Origin: Oscillatoriales cyanobacterium
GTDB taxonomy: Bacteria > Cyanobacteriota > Cyanobacteriia > Cyanobacteriales > Laspinemataceae
DNA: 64,000 bases
Assembly (NCBI GenBank): GCA_011390955.1
Contig: JAABRM010000022.1
Location: 1-64,000 of the forward strand
Direction of reading: 5' to 3'
Positions 8,618 through 17,207 of the stretch are shown here, piece after piece (the stretch's first letter is position 1; the number at the start of each line of letters is the position of its first letter). Under the pieces are notes generated by a model. The model was not told where the DNA came from. It saw nothing but the letters and a program-made list of their open reading frames with translations, and did no database searches. The position numbers were made by a program, and so were the translations under genes.

Positions 8618-9949
8618 ATGAAATCTACCCTTCTAAGCAACCGCTATCGATTTATTAAAGTCCTGGGTGACGGTGGATTTGGTGAAACTTTTATCGCGGA
8701 AGACACCCAAATGCCTTCTAATCGGCAATGTGCGATCAAGAAATTAAAGCCGATCGCCAATAATCCCCAAATTTACCAACTGATTCAAGAACGGTTTAAA
8801 AGAGAAGCCGCGATTTTAGAAACATTGGGGGATGTCAACGGTCAAATTCCCCGGCTATATGCGTATTTTGCCGAAGAAAATAATTTTTATTTAGTCGAAG
8901 AATTGATTCAGGGGGAAACCCTGACCAAAAAAGTCGCAAGTACCGGGAGATTTAGTGAAGATGCGGTGCGTAATTTGCTGATCGAGATTCTGCCAGTCTT
9001 CGATTTTGTTCATAGCAAACAAATTGTCCATCGGGATATTAAACCGGACAATATCATCATCAGAGATTTAGATCAATTACCAGTTTTAATTGACTTTGGG
9101 GCAGTGAAAGAAGCAATGGGGACAGAAGTAACAACTTCGGGAAATGCTATCAGGTCAATTGTGATTGGTACTCCTGGGTTTATGCCCAGCGAACAAGCCG
9201 CAGGCAGGCCGGTTTATTCCAGCGATCTTTATAGTTTAGGGTTAACGGCAATTTACTTGCTTACGGGCAAATGGCCTCAAGAATTAGAAACCGACTCCCG
9301 TACCGGCCAGATTATGTGGCGATCGCACGCGCCACAGGTTAGTCCTACTTTGGCAGAAGTGTTAGATAAGGCGATCGAATATCATCCCCGCGATCGTTAT
9401 CCCAGCGCCAGAGAAATGCTTTCAGCATTGCAACAGCCAAAAAGTCAACCAGTGGGACAGGGGTCTTCTACAATGGTTTCTCTGACATCGAATTTGACTA
9501 GCGACTTTCTGTTATCATCGTTGCAAAAAAAAGAGTGGCGCAATGCAGCAATTACCGGCAGCATTATTGGCGCATTCGTCATAATTGGTTTGTCGATCGC
9601 CCAGCCCAATCTCGTCCCATTTGCCGAAAACTCTTCAAAACAAACTGTAACACAACCAAGCAGAAGTCAAAATCAAACTGACGAATACTTCTGGTTAGCC
9701 GCTAGACGAGTAACTGACGCCGATTTAGCTGGTAAAACAGCTTTTGAAATTGACATCATGCGGAATGAGATTTTTGCTCGTCATGGTCGTCGTTTTAACG
9801 ATCCAGCATTGCAAAGTTATTTTAATAGTCAACCTTGGTATCGTCCGATTTACGAACCCGATATTTTCCCTAATAGCTTACTGTCAAATTTGGAGAAAGA
9901 AAATGCCCAGTATATTCTAGATTTTCAGCAGAGAAATGGCTTAAAGTAA
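8618..9949 (+). CDS. Serine/threonine protein kinase with membrane segment and YARHG domain
   Basis: A 443-aa Hanks-type kinase. Glycine loop LGDGGFGET (16-24), lysine in CAIKKLK (about 41), catalytic HRDIKPDN (138-145), DFG (159-161) and GTPGFMPSEQ in the activation segment are all present, so it should be active. A transmembrane helix (about 308-328) separates the cytosolic kinase from an external YARHG domain (about 353-440), recognisable by FEIDIMRNEIFARHGRRF and the WYRP turn; YARHG is thought to bind the cell envelope. AGGGGA lies about 9 nt before ATG 8618. It stands as a single gene. Signal and substrates unknown; envelope sensing is a reasonable inference. Confidence 0.9.
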   Translation: MKSTLLSNRYRFIKVLGDGGFGETFIAEDTQMPSNRQCAIKKLKPIANNPQIYQLIQERFKREAAILETLGDVNGQIPRLYAYFAEENNFYLVEELIQGETLTKKVASTGRFSEDAVRNLLIEILPVFDFVHSKQIVHRDIKPDNIIIRDLDQLPVLIDFGAVKEAMGTEVTTSGNAIRSIVIGTPGFMPSEQAAGRPVYSSDLYSLGLTAIYLLTGKWPQELETDSRTGQIMWRSHAPQVSPTLAEVLDKAIEYHPRDRYPSAREMLSALQQPKSQPVGQGSSTMVSLTSNLTSDFLLSSLQKKEWRNAAITGSIIGAFVIIGLSIAQPNLVPFAENSSKQTVTQPSRSQNQTDEYFWLAARRVTDADLAGKTAFEIDIMRNEIFARHGRRFNDPALQSYFNSQPWYRPIYEPDIFPNSLLSNLEKENAQYILDFQQRNGLK

Positions 9950-10170
9950 GTCAATTTATGTGAGGATAGTAAAGTTTTCCGGTTTGAATCGATTTTGTTT
10001 TTCGGAAAAAAAAGTTATATATTTATTTCAATTAAAATTCATAAAATTATGTAGGTGCGGCTCCCTAATCACCCCTAATAACAGAGATTAAATGTCTCAC
10101 TTTTACCTGAAAATCAATCTAACTCTATGTTCCAAGAATTGCCTAATTGTAAGTAGATGAATATCATATT

Positions 10171-10210
10171 TGCTAAGGTTACTATAGTTTTTATGCTAAG
10201 GTTACTATAG
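10171..10210. repeat. Paired 17-bp direct repeat, possible operator
   Basis: TGCTAAGGTTACTATAG occurs at 10171-10187 and again at 10194-10210, a 23-bp period. It lies about 215 bp before the likely start of the PBP4-type gene and could be a regulator site. The rest of the spacer 9950-10425 is AT-rich with HIP1 sites near its end and no gene. Confidence 0.45.
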
Positions 10211-10425
10211 TATTTTATGAATTTAACTCAAGCTTTCATGCAACATCTATCAATTGCAAATAAACGATCGCTTTTTTATGGGGGATGTTCGCTTTTTTAG
10301 GGAGCGATCGCCTAAGCAAGAGATCCAGTCACCAAAATCCTGATATTAGGCTAAAATTTCCAGAAAATTGTTCACTGGCAAAGGCGAGCGATCGCCTACT
10401 GCTAATAAATCATCCTTCAAACCAC

Positions 10426-11790
10426 ATGGTAATTTTCAACAATCGACCAAAACTAGCATTAATTTCCCTAACCTTTCTCACATTAATCACTGGATGCGCC
10501 CCAGAAGCCACTCAAAATAGTTCATCTTCCTCACCCACCTCGGAACCTGCCCAGGTTTCCACACCGCAACCAGAACCTCCGAAAGCACCGCCTAAACCCT
10601 TACTGGTATCCCCAGACAACCCAGATCCAACCACCAACGCCAAAATCCAGCAATATATCAACAATTTAGCCGCCCAAGGATTTGCCGCAACGGATCAAGG
10701 GGTTTGGATGCAGTCGGGTACAACTTTATTAGCCAATCATCAAGGAACCGTCCCCCTCTCTGCCGCTTCCGTCACCAAAATCGCCACCACGATCGCCGCA
10801 TTACAAACCTTTGGCCCCGAACATCAATTTAGCACCGTAATTTCTGCCACTGGCCCCATAGAAAATGGCCAACTCAATGGAGATTTAGTCATTCAAGGGG
10901 GAGAAGACCCATTTTTTGTCTGGGAAGAAGCGATCGCCCTTGGCAACGTCCTCAACCAAATCGGCATCAAACAAATCACCGGCAACCTAATCATCACCGG
11001 CAAATTTTACATGAACTATGAACTTGACCCCGACGCCTCCGGCAACCTCCTCAAAATCGGACTAAATAGCAACATTTGGCCAGAAGAAGCAGAAACTCAA
11101 TATCTCACCTTGCCTCCAGACACCCCAAGACCCCAGGTAGAAATTCAAGGGGCAGTCCAAGTCATCCCCGCACCTCCGGCAAACCTTCAGCCCCTCGTCC
11201 GCCATTATTCCAAACCCCTGGGCGAACTGGTCAAACTAATGAATATGTACAGCAACAACATGATGGCAGATATGCTGGCAAACGCCGTCGGTGGCCCACA
11301 AATCGTCGCCCAAAAAGCCGCCCAAGCTGCCGAAGTTCCCCCCCAAGAAATTCAACTCATCAACGGTTCCGGCTTAGGAGAAGAAAATCGCATTTCTCCT
11401 CGTGCTGCTTGTGGAATGTTTCTCGCCTTAGAGCGTTATCTTCAACCGTACAACATGACGATCGCCGATGTGGTTGCCATTGTCGGTCAAGACCTAGGAG
11501 TATTAGAAGACCGCAACATTCCCAAATTTTCTATAATTAAAACTGGTAGCCTTAATCGTGTCAGTACCTTAGCGGGAGTCATCCCCACCCAAAATCAGGG
11601 CAATATTTGCATGGCAATTATGAACATCGGCGGCGAACTTGATGGTTTTCGCAATCAACAAGACAACTTACTTCAAGGACTTTTAACTCAATGGGGATCC
11701 GTCGCATCACCCCCACCAGAAGTCAGTCCTACCGCTTGGAAAAATGGCAAAAACTCAAAATCAGAAATTATCAAACCATCCGGGACTTAA
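10426..11790 (+). CDS. D-alanyl-D-alanine carboxypeptidase/endopeptidase, PBP4 (S13) family, lipoprotein
   Basis: Penicillin-binding hydrolase that trims or cleaves peptidoglycan cross-links. From ATG 10426 the product is 454 aa and begins with a lipoprotein signal peptide ending in the lipobox LITGC (Cys24), then a Ser/Pro-rich linker. The catalytic motifs are SVTK (115-118), SNN in MYSNNMMADML, and KTG in IIKTGSLNR. An in-frame ATG at 10285 would add 47 residues before the signal sequence and is unlikely. It lacks much of the large insert domain of E. coli DacB. A strong hairpin follows the stop codon. Periplasmic, outer-membrane or plasma-membrane anchored by lipid. Confidence 0.88.
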   Translation: MVIFNNRPKLALISLTFLTLITGCAPEATQNSSSSSPTSEPAQVSTPQPEPPKAPPKPLLVSPDNPDPTTNAKIQQYINNLAAQGFAATDQGVWMQSGTTLLANHQGTVPLSAASVTKIATTIAALQTFGPEHQFSTVISATGPIENGQLNGDLVIQGGEDPFFVWEEAIALGNVLNQIGIKQITGNLIITGKFYMNYELDPDASGNLLKIGLNSNIWPEEAETQYLTLPPDTPRPQVEIQGAVQVIPAPPANLQPLVRHYSKPLGELVKLMNMYSNNMMADMLANAVGGPQIVAQKAAQAAEVPPQEIQLINGSGLGEENRISPRAACGMFLALERYLQPYNMTIADVVAIVGQDLGVLEDRNIPKFSIIKTGSLNRVSTLAGVIPTQNQGNICMAIMNIGGELDGFRNQQDNLLQGLLTQWGSVASPPPEVSPTAWKNGKNSKSEIIKPSGT

Positions 11791-11798
11791 ACGCAAAA

Positions 11799-11823
11799 AA
11801 AGGAGCCTAAAAAAGGCTCCTTT
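11799..11823. terminator. Bidirectional rho-independent terminator
   Basis: AAAGGAGCC, a 7-nt A-rich loop, then GGCTCCTTT: a perfect 9-bp stem with A/T flanks on both sides. It lies between the converging PBP4-type gene and rplL and can serve both. Confidence 0.8.
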
Positions 11824-11875
11824 CTTAAAGCTTTGGTTAAAGCTTTGGTTAAAGGTTTAACAACCTAACTCAAGC

Positions 11876-12265
11876 TTACTTAATGCTGACCTTAGCACCA
11901 GATTCTTCCAGTTGCTTCTTAGCATCTTCAGCGGCTTCTTTAGCCACAGCTTCTTTAACTGCTTTTGGTGCAGATTCAACTAAATCCTTAGCTTCTTTCA
12001 GACCCAAGCCGGTCAAAGCCCGCACCACTTTCAGAATGGCAATCTTCTTATCAGCGGGAACTTCTTCCAGAATCACATCAAACTCGGTTTTTTCTTCTTC
12101 TGGTTCAGCAGCGGCAGCGGCACCGGGAGCCATCATCATCATGCCACCAACAGGGGCAGCAGCGCTAACACCAAAAGCTTCTTCAATTTGCTTAACCAGT
12201 TCAGAAGCTTCCAGCAGGGTCAAACCTTTTAGCTTTTCCAAAATTTCATCAGTTGCAGCAGACAT
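11876..12265 (-). CDS. rplL: 50S ribosomal protein L7/L12
   Basis: Stalk protein of the large subunit that recruits translation GTPases. The 129-aa product has the N-terminal dimerisation helix region ([20 protein letters not shown]), an Ala/Gly/Met-rich hinge (about 35-57) and the C-terminal domain with [20 protein letters not shown] and the final [10 protein letters not shown]. Last gene of the ribosomal block. Unusually, 288 bp of heptamer repeats separate it from rplJ, where the two are normally close. Confidence 0.98.
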   Translation of the reverse strand: MSAATDEILEKLKGLTLLEASELVKQIEEAFGVSAAAPVGGMMMMAPGAAAAAEPEEEKTEFDVILEEVPADKKIAILKVVRALTGLGLKEAKDLVESAPKAVKEAVAKEAAEDAKKQLEESGAKVSIK

Positions 12266-12302
12266 TGATTAACTCCTTAGATAATAATTTTTTTTCGGGT
12301 AA

Positions 12303-12551
12303 TGGTTCTTTGTTGTTTGTTCTTTGTTGTTTGTTCTTTGTTGTTTGTTCTTTGTTCTTTGTTGTTTGTTCTTTGTTCTTTGTTGTTTGTTCTTTGTTCT
12401 TTGTTGTTTGTCTAATGAGCAAACAACCAACTAACAACCAAAGAATCCCTACCCAACAACCAACAACAACCAACTAACAACCAACAACCAACAACCAACA
12501 ACAACCAACCAACAACTAACAACCAACAACTAACAACCAACAACTAACAAC
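12303..12551. repeat. Heptamer repeat tract between rplJ and rplL
   Basis: TTTGTTGTTTGTTC units (12304-12408) are followed by AACAACCAACTAACAACC units (12420-12551), complementary in type, so the transcript can fold on itself. Copy ends are imperfect. Nothing else is in the rplJ-rplL spacer. Expansion here lengthens a normally short intercistronic gap. Confidence 0.8.
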
Positions 12552-12553
12552 AA

Positions 12554-13099
12554 TTAAGCTGCATCGCTGTCTTGTTGGTTGTCTTTGTCCGCATAAGCTT
12601 GCAGACCACGGGCGATCGAAGCCGGAACTTCTTTGATGCCAATAGCAACCTTGGCAGTAACTGCATTGAGGGCGCCAGCAATTTGCGCGTAGAGTTGCTC
12701 TTTAGAGGGCAAGTCACCGATCGCAGTCACATCAGCTTCAGTTAAGAGTTTTCCTTCTAAAACCCCACCCCGGAGTTCGGTTTTTTTGGTGGTTTTTTGG
12801 AACTCTTTATAAGCCTTAATTGCCCCACTCAAATCATCTTTGAGTAGCAGGAATGCGGAAGCATCTTTGAGCAATGGCTCGATAGATTCCCACTTTCGAT
12901 CGCCATCAACAGCCCGTTTCATTAGGGTATTTTTGGTGACCTTGCAAACTGCTCCGCTGGCTCGCAGACTTCTCCGCAAATTGGTAATCTCAGCCACGGA
13001 AAGTCCTTTGTATTCGATGACAACTGCCATCTGGGACTCACTCAAAAGCTGTTTGATATCGGCTACAATAGCCTGTTTATTTTCCTTTGTTCTGGGCAA
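12554..13099 (-). CDS. rplJ: 50S ribosomal protein L10
   Basis: Base of the L7/L12 stalk and, in many bacteria, autogenous repressor of its own mRNA. The 181-aa product has the L10 core MAVVIEYKGLSVAEITNLRR (about 24-43) and the C-terminal helices that bind L7/L12. The start is TTG at 13099 (MPRTKENKQ), supported by a full AAGGAGG Shine-Dalgarno 9 nt upstream; no ATG is suitably placed. A ~290-bp leader precedes it, consistent with L10 leader control. Confidence 0.97.
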   Translation of the reverse strand: MPRTKENKQAIVADIKQLLSESQMAVVIEYKGLSVAEITNLRRSLRASGAVCKVTKNTLMKRAVDGDRKWESIEPLLKDASAFLLLKDDLSGAIKAYKEFQKTTKKTELRGGVLEGKLLTEADVTAIGDLPSKEQLYAQIAGALNAVTAKVAIGIKEVPASIARGLQAYADKDNQQDSDAA

Positions 13100-13106
13100 A
13101 TGTTTT

Positions 13107-13115
13107 CACCTCCTT
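13107..13115 (-). promoter_or_regulatory. Strong ribosome binding site fixing the TTG start of rplJ
   Basis: AAGGAGGTG on the minus strand, 9 nt before TTG 13097-13099. This is the best Shine-Dalgarno in the block and compensates for the rare start codon. Confidence 0.8.
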
Positions 13116-13129
13116 GTCGGCTGTTTTGC

Positions 13130-13380
13130 AGACTTTCAGATTCCAAAAAATCATCGCATCCCAAATCAAAAACCCCAGCGACACTGCCAGGGTTACACAT
13201 AATTCTGGGGCGATCTGGGCAATCAAGTCCCGATCGCGTGACCTAGAAATTTTCGCATAAACCTAGGCAGGTAATTAAGCTTTTGGCTCCTGCTTTTTTC
13301 GGCTGCTTTTATTTAATTGGAATCAAATTTTTGCTTGAATTGAACACTCCGAAAATACTTTAAGAATAGTACCAAAATAT
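13130..13380 (-). promoter_or_regulatory. Candidate ribosomal protein L10 leader and rplJ promoter region
   Basis: The 291-bp rplA-rplJ spacer is gene-free. On the minus strand CCCCAG (13204-13209 complement) and CTGGGG (about 13171-13176 complement) can close a stem around AACCCTGGCAGTGTCG, followed by the rplJ Shine-Dalgarno. Position and size fit the L10 leader class that binds L10(L12)4. This is a structural inference, not a covariance-model hit. Confidence 0.45.
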
Positions 13381-13390
13381 TCCCAGAATC

Positions 13391-14110
13391 TTACGCTACA
13401 GTGGCTTCTACTTTGAGATCGCGCAAGAAGGTAATATCCACTTCAATAGATGGGCCCATTGTGGAGGATACATACAAACTGCGCCAGTAGCGACCTTTCG
13501 CCCCGGAAGGACGGTTGCGGTCAATACAATCTTGCAGTGCCTTGAGATTGACTAATAAATCTTCCGCTGAGAAGGATGCCTTGCCAAATAGAACGTGGAC
13601 AATGCCCGTGCGATCGGCGCGGAATTCTAGCTTACCAGCTTTAAATTCATTAATTGCTCCAGCCAAGTCAAACGTAACGCTACCACCTTTGGGGGATGGC
13701 ATCAAGCCACGGGGACCGAGTAGTCGCCCTAACTTAGCCACTTGGGGCATCACATCCGGGGTAGCAATCAGCTTATCAAAGTCCATCCGGCCTTGCTGAA
13801 TTTCGTCAATCAGTTCTTCTGAACCAACCACATCAGCGCCCGCATTTGTAGCTTCTTGGACTTTTTCCCCACGCGCAATCACGGCTACACGCACAGTTTG
13901 ACCCGTACCCTTGGGCAGGACTACGGTAGTCCGCAATTGTTGGTCGGTATATTTGGGATCGATTCCTAAACGAATATGAGCTTCTGCGGATTCTGGAAAC
14001 TTAGCTGTTGCCGTTTCTTTCAACAGATTCAGAGCTTCCAAAGGCTCGTAAGGTCGCTCCTCAACTTTTTTCTTGAGGGCTTGTAGTCTTTTAGATACTT
14101 TTCTTGTCAT
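13391..14110 (-). CDS. rplA: 50S ribosomal protein L1
   Basis: Forms the mobile L1 stalk at the ribosomal E site. The 239-aa product carries [20 protein letters not shown] at the start, the conserved [18 protein letters not shown] (about 132-149) and [15 protein letters not shown]. Normal length. AGGAGA is placed 7 nt before ATG 14110. It follows rplK by 83 bp in the same transcript. Confidence 0.98.
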   Translation of the reverse strand: MTRKVSKRLQALKKKVEERPYEPLEALNLLKETATAKFPESAEAHIRLGIDPKYTDQQLRTTVVLPKGTGQTVRVAVIARGEKVQEATNAGADVVGSEELIDEIQQGRMDFDKLIATPDVMPQVAKLGRLLGPRGLMPSPKGGSVTFDLAGAINEFKAGKLEFRADRTGIVHVLFGKASFSAEDLLVNLKALQDCIDRNRPSGAKGRYWRSLYVSSTMGPSIEVDITFLRDLKVEATVA

Positions 14111-14193
14111 TTATATCTCCTGGGGTCAATAGCGAGTCGAGGACTCTCCCCCCTAAATTTGCTTCAGAATTTGGGTGCTAAATTCTGAGTTGT

Positions 14194-14619
14194 TTAATCA
14201 GCAACGGTTACACCCATATTTCTGGCAGTACCTTCCACAATTCGGATGGCTGCTTCAATATCATTCGCATTTAAGTCAGGCATTTTGGTTTGGGCAATTT
14301 CCTGGAGTTGTGCTCGGGTAATTGAGCCAACTTTTTTCCGGTTTGGTTCGCCCGAACCTCTTTCAATCCCGATCGCCTTACGAATGAGTACCGATGCTGG
14401 CGGTGTTTTCAGAACAAAGGTGAAACTGCGGTCTTCATAGACACTGATTTCCACCGGCACCACTAGACCTGCTTGGTCGGCTGTTCTGGCGTTGTATTCT
14501 TTGCAGAACATCATAATATTCACGCCATGCTGACCCAAGGCAGGGCCGATTGGAGGTGCTGGGTTGGCTTTTCCCGCCGTAATAGCCAACTTAATTAGCG
14601 CAACAACTTTTTTTGCCAT
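14194..14619 (-). CDS. rplK: 50S ribosomal protein L11
   Basis: Binds the GTPase-associated centre of 23S rRNA. The 141-aa product starts with [20 protein letters not shown] and contains [20 protein letters not shown], the canonical L11 signature, and the C-terminal RNA-binding domain with [19 protein letters not shown]. Lies 17 bp after nusG. Confidence 0.98.
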   Translation of the reverse strand: MAKKVVALIKLAITAGKANPAPPIGPALGQHGVNIMMFCKEYNARTADQAGLVVPVEISVYEDRSFTFVLKTPPASVLIRKAIGIERGSGEPNRKKVGSITRAQLQEIAQTKMPDLNANDIEAAIRIVEGTARNMGVTVAD

Positions 14620-14636
14620 TGATTGTATTTGCTACT

Positions 14637-15275
14637 TTAGCTCAATTTGCGAACTTGATTAAACTCCAGTTCCACTGGCGTATCCCGTCCGAAAATAGAG
14701 AGTAGGGCCTTGAGTTTACTACGCTCAGGGCTGACTTCAATAACTTCGCCGTCAAAGTCTTTGAAGGGGCCTGAAATCACCTCAATTTTTTCTCCGGGAG
14801 CCAGGGAAGTTTTAACAACTGGCTCGGAGTCTTGCCGTTGTTTAAAGATGCGTTGCACTTCAGACGGAGAAAGGGGCATGGGTTTAACATGGCCGCGTCC
14901 TCGACCATAGCTGCGCTTCTGTTCGGCTCCGACAAAGTTAATCACATGGGGGGTATTTTTGATCACCTGCCAGCTTTCGTCGTCCATCGCCATCTTAACA
15001 AGCACATACCCAGGAAATATTTTTTCCTCTGTGGGCATCCGCTTGCCATCTTTACGAATTTTGACGGCAGCTACCTGCGGAATCTCTATCTGAAAAATTC
15101 TGTCACTCACGTCCAGGGTTTGGATCCGCTGTTCCAAGTTAGCTTTGACCCGCTTTTCACAGCCGGAGGCTACTTGCACCGCATACCAGCGGCCTTTATT
15201 AGTTGAGGTCGCTGATTCTCGATCCAGAATTTCCTGTTCTGGTGAATATCCTGATTCGTCCGATGCAAAAGTCAT
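14637..15275 (-). CDS. nusG: Transcription termination/antitermination protein NusG
   Basis: Couples RNA polymerase to Rho or ribosomes. The 212-aa product has a ~30-residue N-terminal extension, the NGN domain (about 29-140, GRWYAVQVASGCEKRVKANL, PGYVLVKMAMDDESW) and a C-terminal KOW domain (LAPGEKIEVISGPFKDFDGE). The ATG overlaps the secE stop codon (TGATG), so translation is probably coupled. Confidence 0.97.
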   Translation of the reverse strand: MTFASDESGYSPEQEILDRESATSTNKGRWYAVQVASGCEKRVKANLEQRIQTLDVSDRIFQIEIPQVAAVKIRKDGKRMPTEEKIFPGYVLVKMAMDDESWQVIKNTPHVINFVGAEQKRSYGRGRGHVKPMPLSPSEVQRIFKQRQDSEPVVKTSLAPGEKIEVISGPFKDFDGEVIEVSPERSKLKALLSIFGRDTPVELEFNQVRKLS

Positions 15276-15499
15276 CAGAATACCTGTTTAGCTGCCCAAC
15301 CGAAAAAATTATCCACTAGATATATTAAGCTTGCGGAGAGAATCACCATTAATAGGACAGCAACAGACTCACTAATGACCTGTTGCCGGGAAGGCCACAC
15401 TACTTTAGTGAGTTCCTCTTTGGTTCCATCAAAAAAGCTGGTCAGATTAAATCCGCCCTTTTGCGTTTCTTGAATTTCTCCCTCGGTTTTTTTGGCCAC
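15275..15499 (-). CDS. secE: Preprotein translocase subunit SecE
   Basis: Small essential subunit of SecYEG. I place the start at GTG 15499 (VAKKTEGEIQ), giving 74 aa, the usual cyanobacterial length, with AGAGGGG 8-14 nt upstream. A longer frame from ATG 15571 would add 24 non-conserved residues. The conserved amphipathic region EELTKVVWPSRQQVISES precedes the single membrane helix VAVLLMVILSASLIYLVDNF. First gene of the secE-nusG-rplKAJL transcript. Confidence 0.93.
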   Translation of the reverse strand: MAKKTEGEIQETQKGGFNLTSFFDGTKEELTKVVWPSRQQVISESVAVLLMVILSASLIYLVDNFFGWAAKQVF

Positions 15500-15655
15500 A
15501 ATTTTTCCCCTCTTCCAGTTAAGAGTCTCAAGACCTTTGGTTTTTGCTGATTCCAGCTTGCCGTGATGCACGGAAAGCGGGGTGACAAATTACCTCAGAC
15601 TTTTGACTTGATGATCCGGTAGTTTTTTGCGCTTTTGAACCAACGCGATCGCCAA

Positions 15656-15719
15656 TCTGCCCGAAAGTATTGGTTGTTTTTGGCTAGATGACCTAGCACT
15701 TAACACACTTTCGGGCAGA
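15656..15719. repeat. 13-bp inverted repeat between tRNA-Trp and secE
   Basis: TCTGCCCGAAAGT (15656-15668) and ACTTTCGGGCAGA (15707-15719), separated by 38 nt. It lies between the 3' end of tRNA-Trp and secE on the minus strand and may help end or process the tRNA transcript, or form part of the secE leader. Confidence 0.6.
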
Positions 15720-15740
15720 CTTGATCGAGCGATGGTTCAG

Positions 15741-15813
15741 CGCGCCCTGGAGGACTTGAACCCCCGACATCAGGTTTTGGAGACCTGCGTTCTACCAACT
15801 GAACTAAGAGCGC
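15741..15813 (-). tRNA. tRNA-Trp (anticodon CCA)
   Basis: 73 nt on the minus strand. Acceptor stem GCGCTCT/AGGGCGC (one G-T pair), D-loop AGTTGGTAGAAC, anticodon loop CTCCAAA giving CCA, T-arm GGGGGTTCAAGTCCTCC, discriminator G. The 3' CCA is not encoded. tRNA-Trp just upstream of secE is a common bacterial and cyanobacterial arrangement. Confidence 0.97.
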
Positions 15814-15923
15814 ACACGCTGAATCTACTTCAACCGTAGCTCAATATTTCCAGTTTAGTACAGACTTGCCCGTTTGTCAACGATCTAAATTAATTAATTT
15901 CGATCGCTTATTTTTGGTCCAGC

Positions 15924-16286
15924 TTATAGAGGGCGATCGAAGCGCTGTTTCAGACGAGTTGCCTTACCAACGCGATCGCGCAGATAGTATAGTTTGGCGC
16001 GTCGGGCTTTACCGCGACTCATCACCTTAATACTTTCAATGCGAGGTGAATGGAGCAGGAATACCCGCTCTACACCAACACCTTGGAAAATCCGTCTGAC
16101 GGTAATGGTTTCATTAATGCCACCATTTCGCATCCCAATCACAGTCCCTTCATAGGGTTGGATTCTTTCCTTACCGCCTTCACGGATTCTGACGCTAACC
16201 CTTACGGTGTCACCGACATAAATGGTCGGTAGATCCGATTTAAGTTGCTCCGCTTCAATGGAACGGATAATTTCTTGAGCGTGCAT
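15924..16286 (-). CDS. rplS: 50S ribosomal protein L19
   Basis: Located at the 30S/50S interface. The 120-aa product has the family signature [20 protein letters not shown] and [37 protein letters not shown], and the basic end [20 protein letters not shown]. It is the first protein gene of the minus-strand block, 111 bp upstream of tRNA-Trp. Confidence 0.98.
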   Translation of the reverse strand: MHAQEIIRSIEAEQLKSDLPTIYVGDTVRVSVRIREGGKERIQPYEGTVIGMRNGGINETITVRRIFQGVGVERVFLLHSPRIESIKVMSRGKARRAKLYYLRDRVGKATRLKQRFDRPL

Positions 16287-16582
16287 AGTCCTTAATAAAA
16301 CTCACAGTCTTCCATTATATACCAGTGCATCACGGAAAGTCTAGTGATTAGCCAAAATTTTTCGGGAATTTCTCTAGCCCCATCTCTAGCAGCAATTGGC
16401 GCGGAGCGGATCCAGTCTGGGGTTAAAAGGCGATCGTCCCTGATTTAGAGGGAATTTCCAGGGAATTTCCGGCCAAATTGACTCAAATGTCGTCAATCCT
16501 TGACTATATGACGTAAAATTAAACAAATTCCTATTGCGTTTATCAATCAGATAGAGTATATTAGAGGTACATTTGTTGTTCA

Positions 16583-16885
16583 CACGAGGTGGCAGAAATA
16601 CAGTTGAAAATTGCAGCGTTAACTGGCTACCCTTGGAGATCCTTATGGTATCTGGATCTTCAACTCAAGCGGAAAAGACATTTCGACCCGGCGCTCTCCT
16701 GGACGAATCGGTGTGAGGCGCCTAGTATGTGACTGATCGGCCTACTAGGAAAGGTTGGTCAGTTATTAGTGCAATAGTTTCACTGGTGAGATGACTCTGA
16801 ACTCAACAGCAATGAGACGAGAGTTGATCCAGACCTAAAAAATTTCTCATTGACGCTCAAAGCCCTGATTGGCTTTTGAGTCCCA
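16583..16885 (+). ncRNA. Candidate structured RNA or long leader in the rplS-DHS spacer
   Basis: The divergent spacer 16287-17207 has no gene apart from a 23-codon frame at 16645 I do not trust. It contains several consecutive stems: GGCGC/GCGCC (about 16690/16718), CCTAGTA/TACTAGG (16721-16727/16743-16749), CAATGAGA/TCTCATTG (16810-16817/16845-16852), and CTCAAAGCC pairing with GGCTTTTGAG (16856-16864/16871-16880, one bulge). Higher GC than the flanks. I recognise no Rfam class; it could be a leader of the downstream gene or an independent RNA. Strand is a guess. Confidence 0.3.
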
Positions 16886-17207
16886 TACTATGTTTTTGCT
16901 GGGGATTGCGGATTGTCGCAAACCCTGGAAAGATTCTGGCTTCATTCTGGCTTCATAAGTTCAAAATCACTTCCGAATCACTTCCGAACTAGCGGCAGAC
17001 GCAAAAAACCGCGACTCGGAAACAAATCGGCAACGAAATGGGTGCTGGTTGACCTTTGACTGCAAGGATAACTCCGTCCTTAGAGACAGTCAGCGATCGA
17101 TTTTGACCCGTGATGATGAACCGTGATGAACCGGCAAAAGTGTGGAAAATTTCGCGATCGGTTTGAAACCAACTCAACTGTTTTTAGCACTATATCTGAG
17201 GTTGAAT

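Noticed and set aside
11076-11540. 154-aa frame inside the PBP4-type gene
   Set aside because: Arg/Ser/Pro-rich product of the wrong frame of a gene with all three catalytic motifs.
12249-12477. Open frames on both strands in the rplJ-rplL spacer
   Set aside because: They encode only heptamer-derived low-complexity peptides (TTKNKEQ or LFFVVC repeats).
16645-16716. 23-codon open frame in the rplS-DHS spacer
   Set aside because: Too short, no convincing ribosome site, and it overlaps the stems of the candidate RNA.
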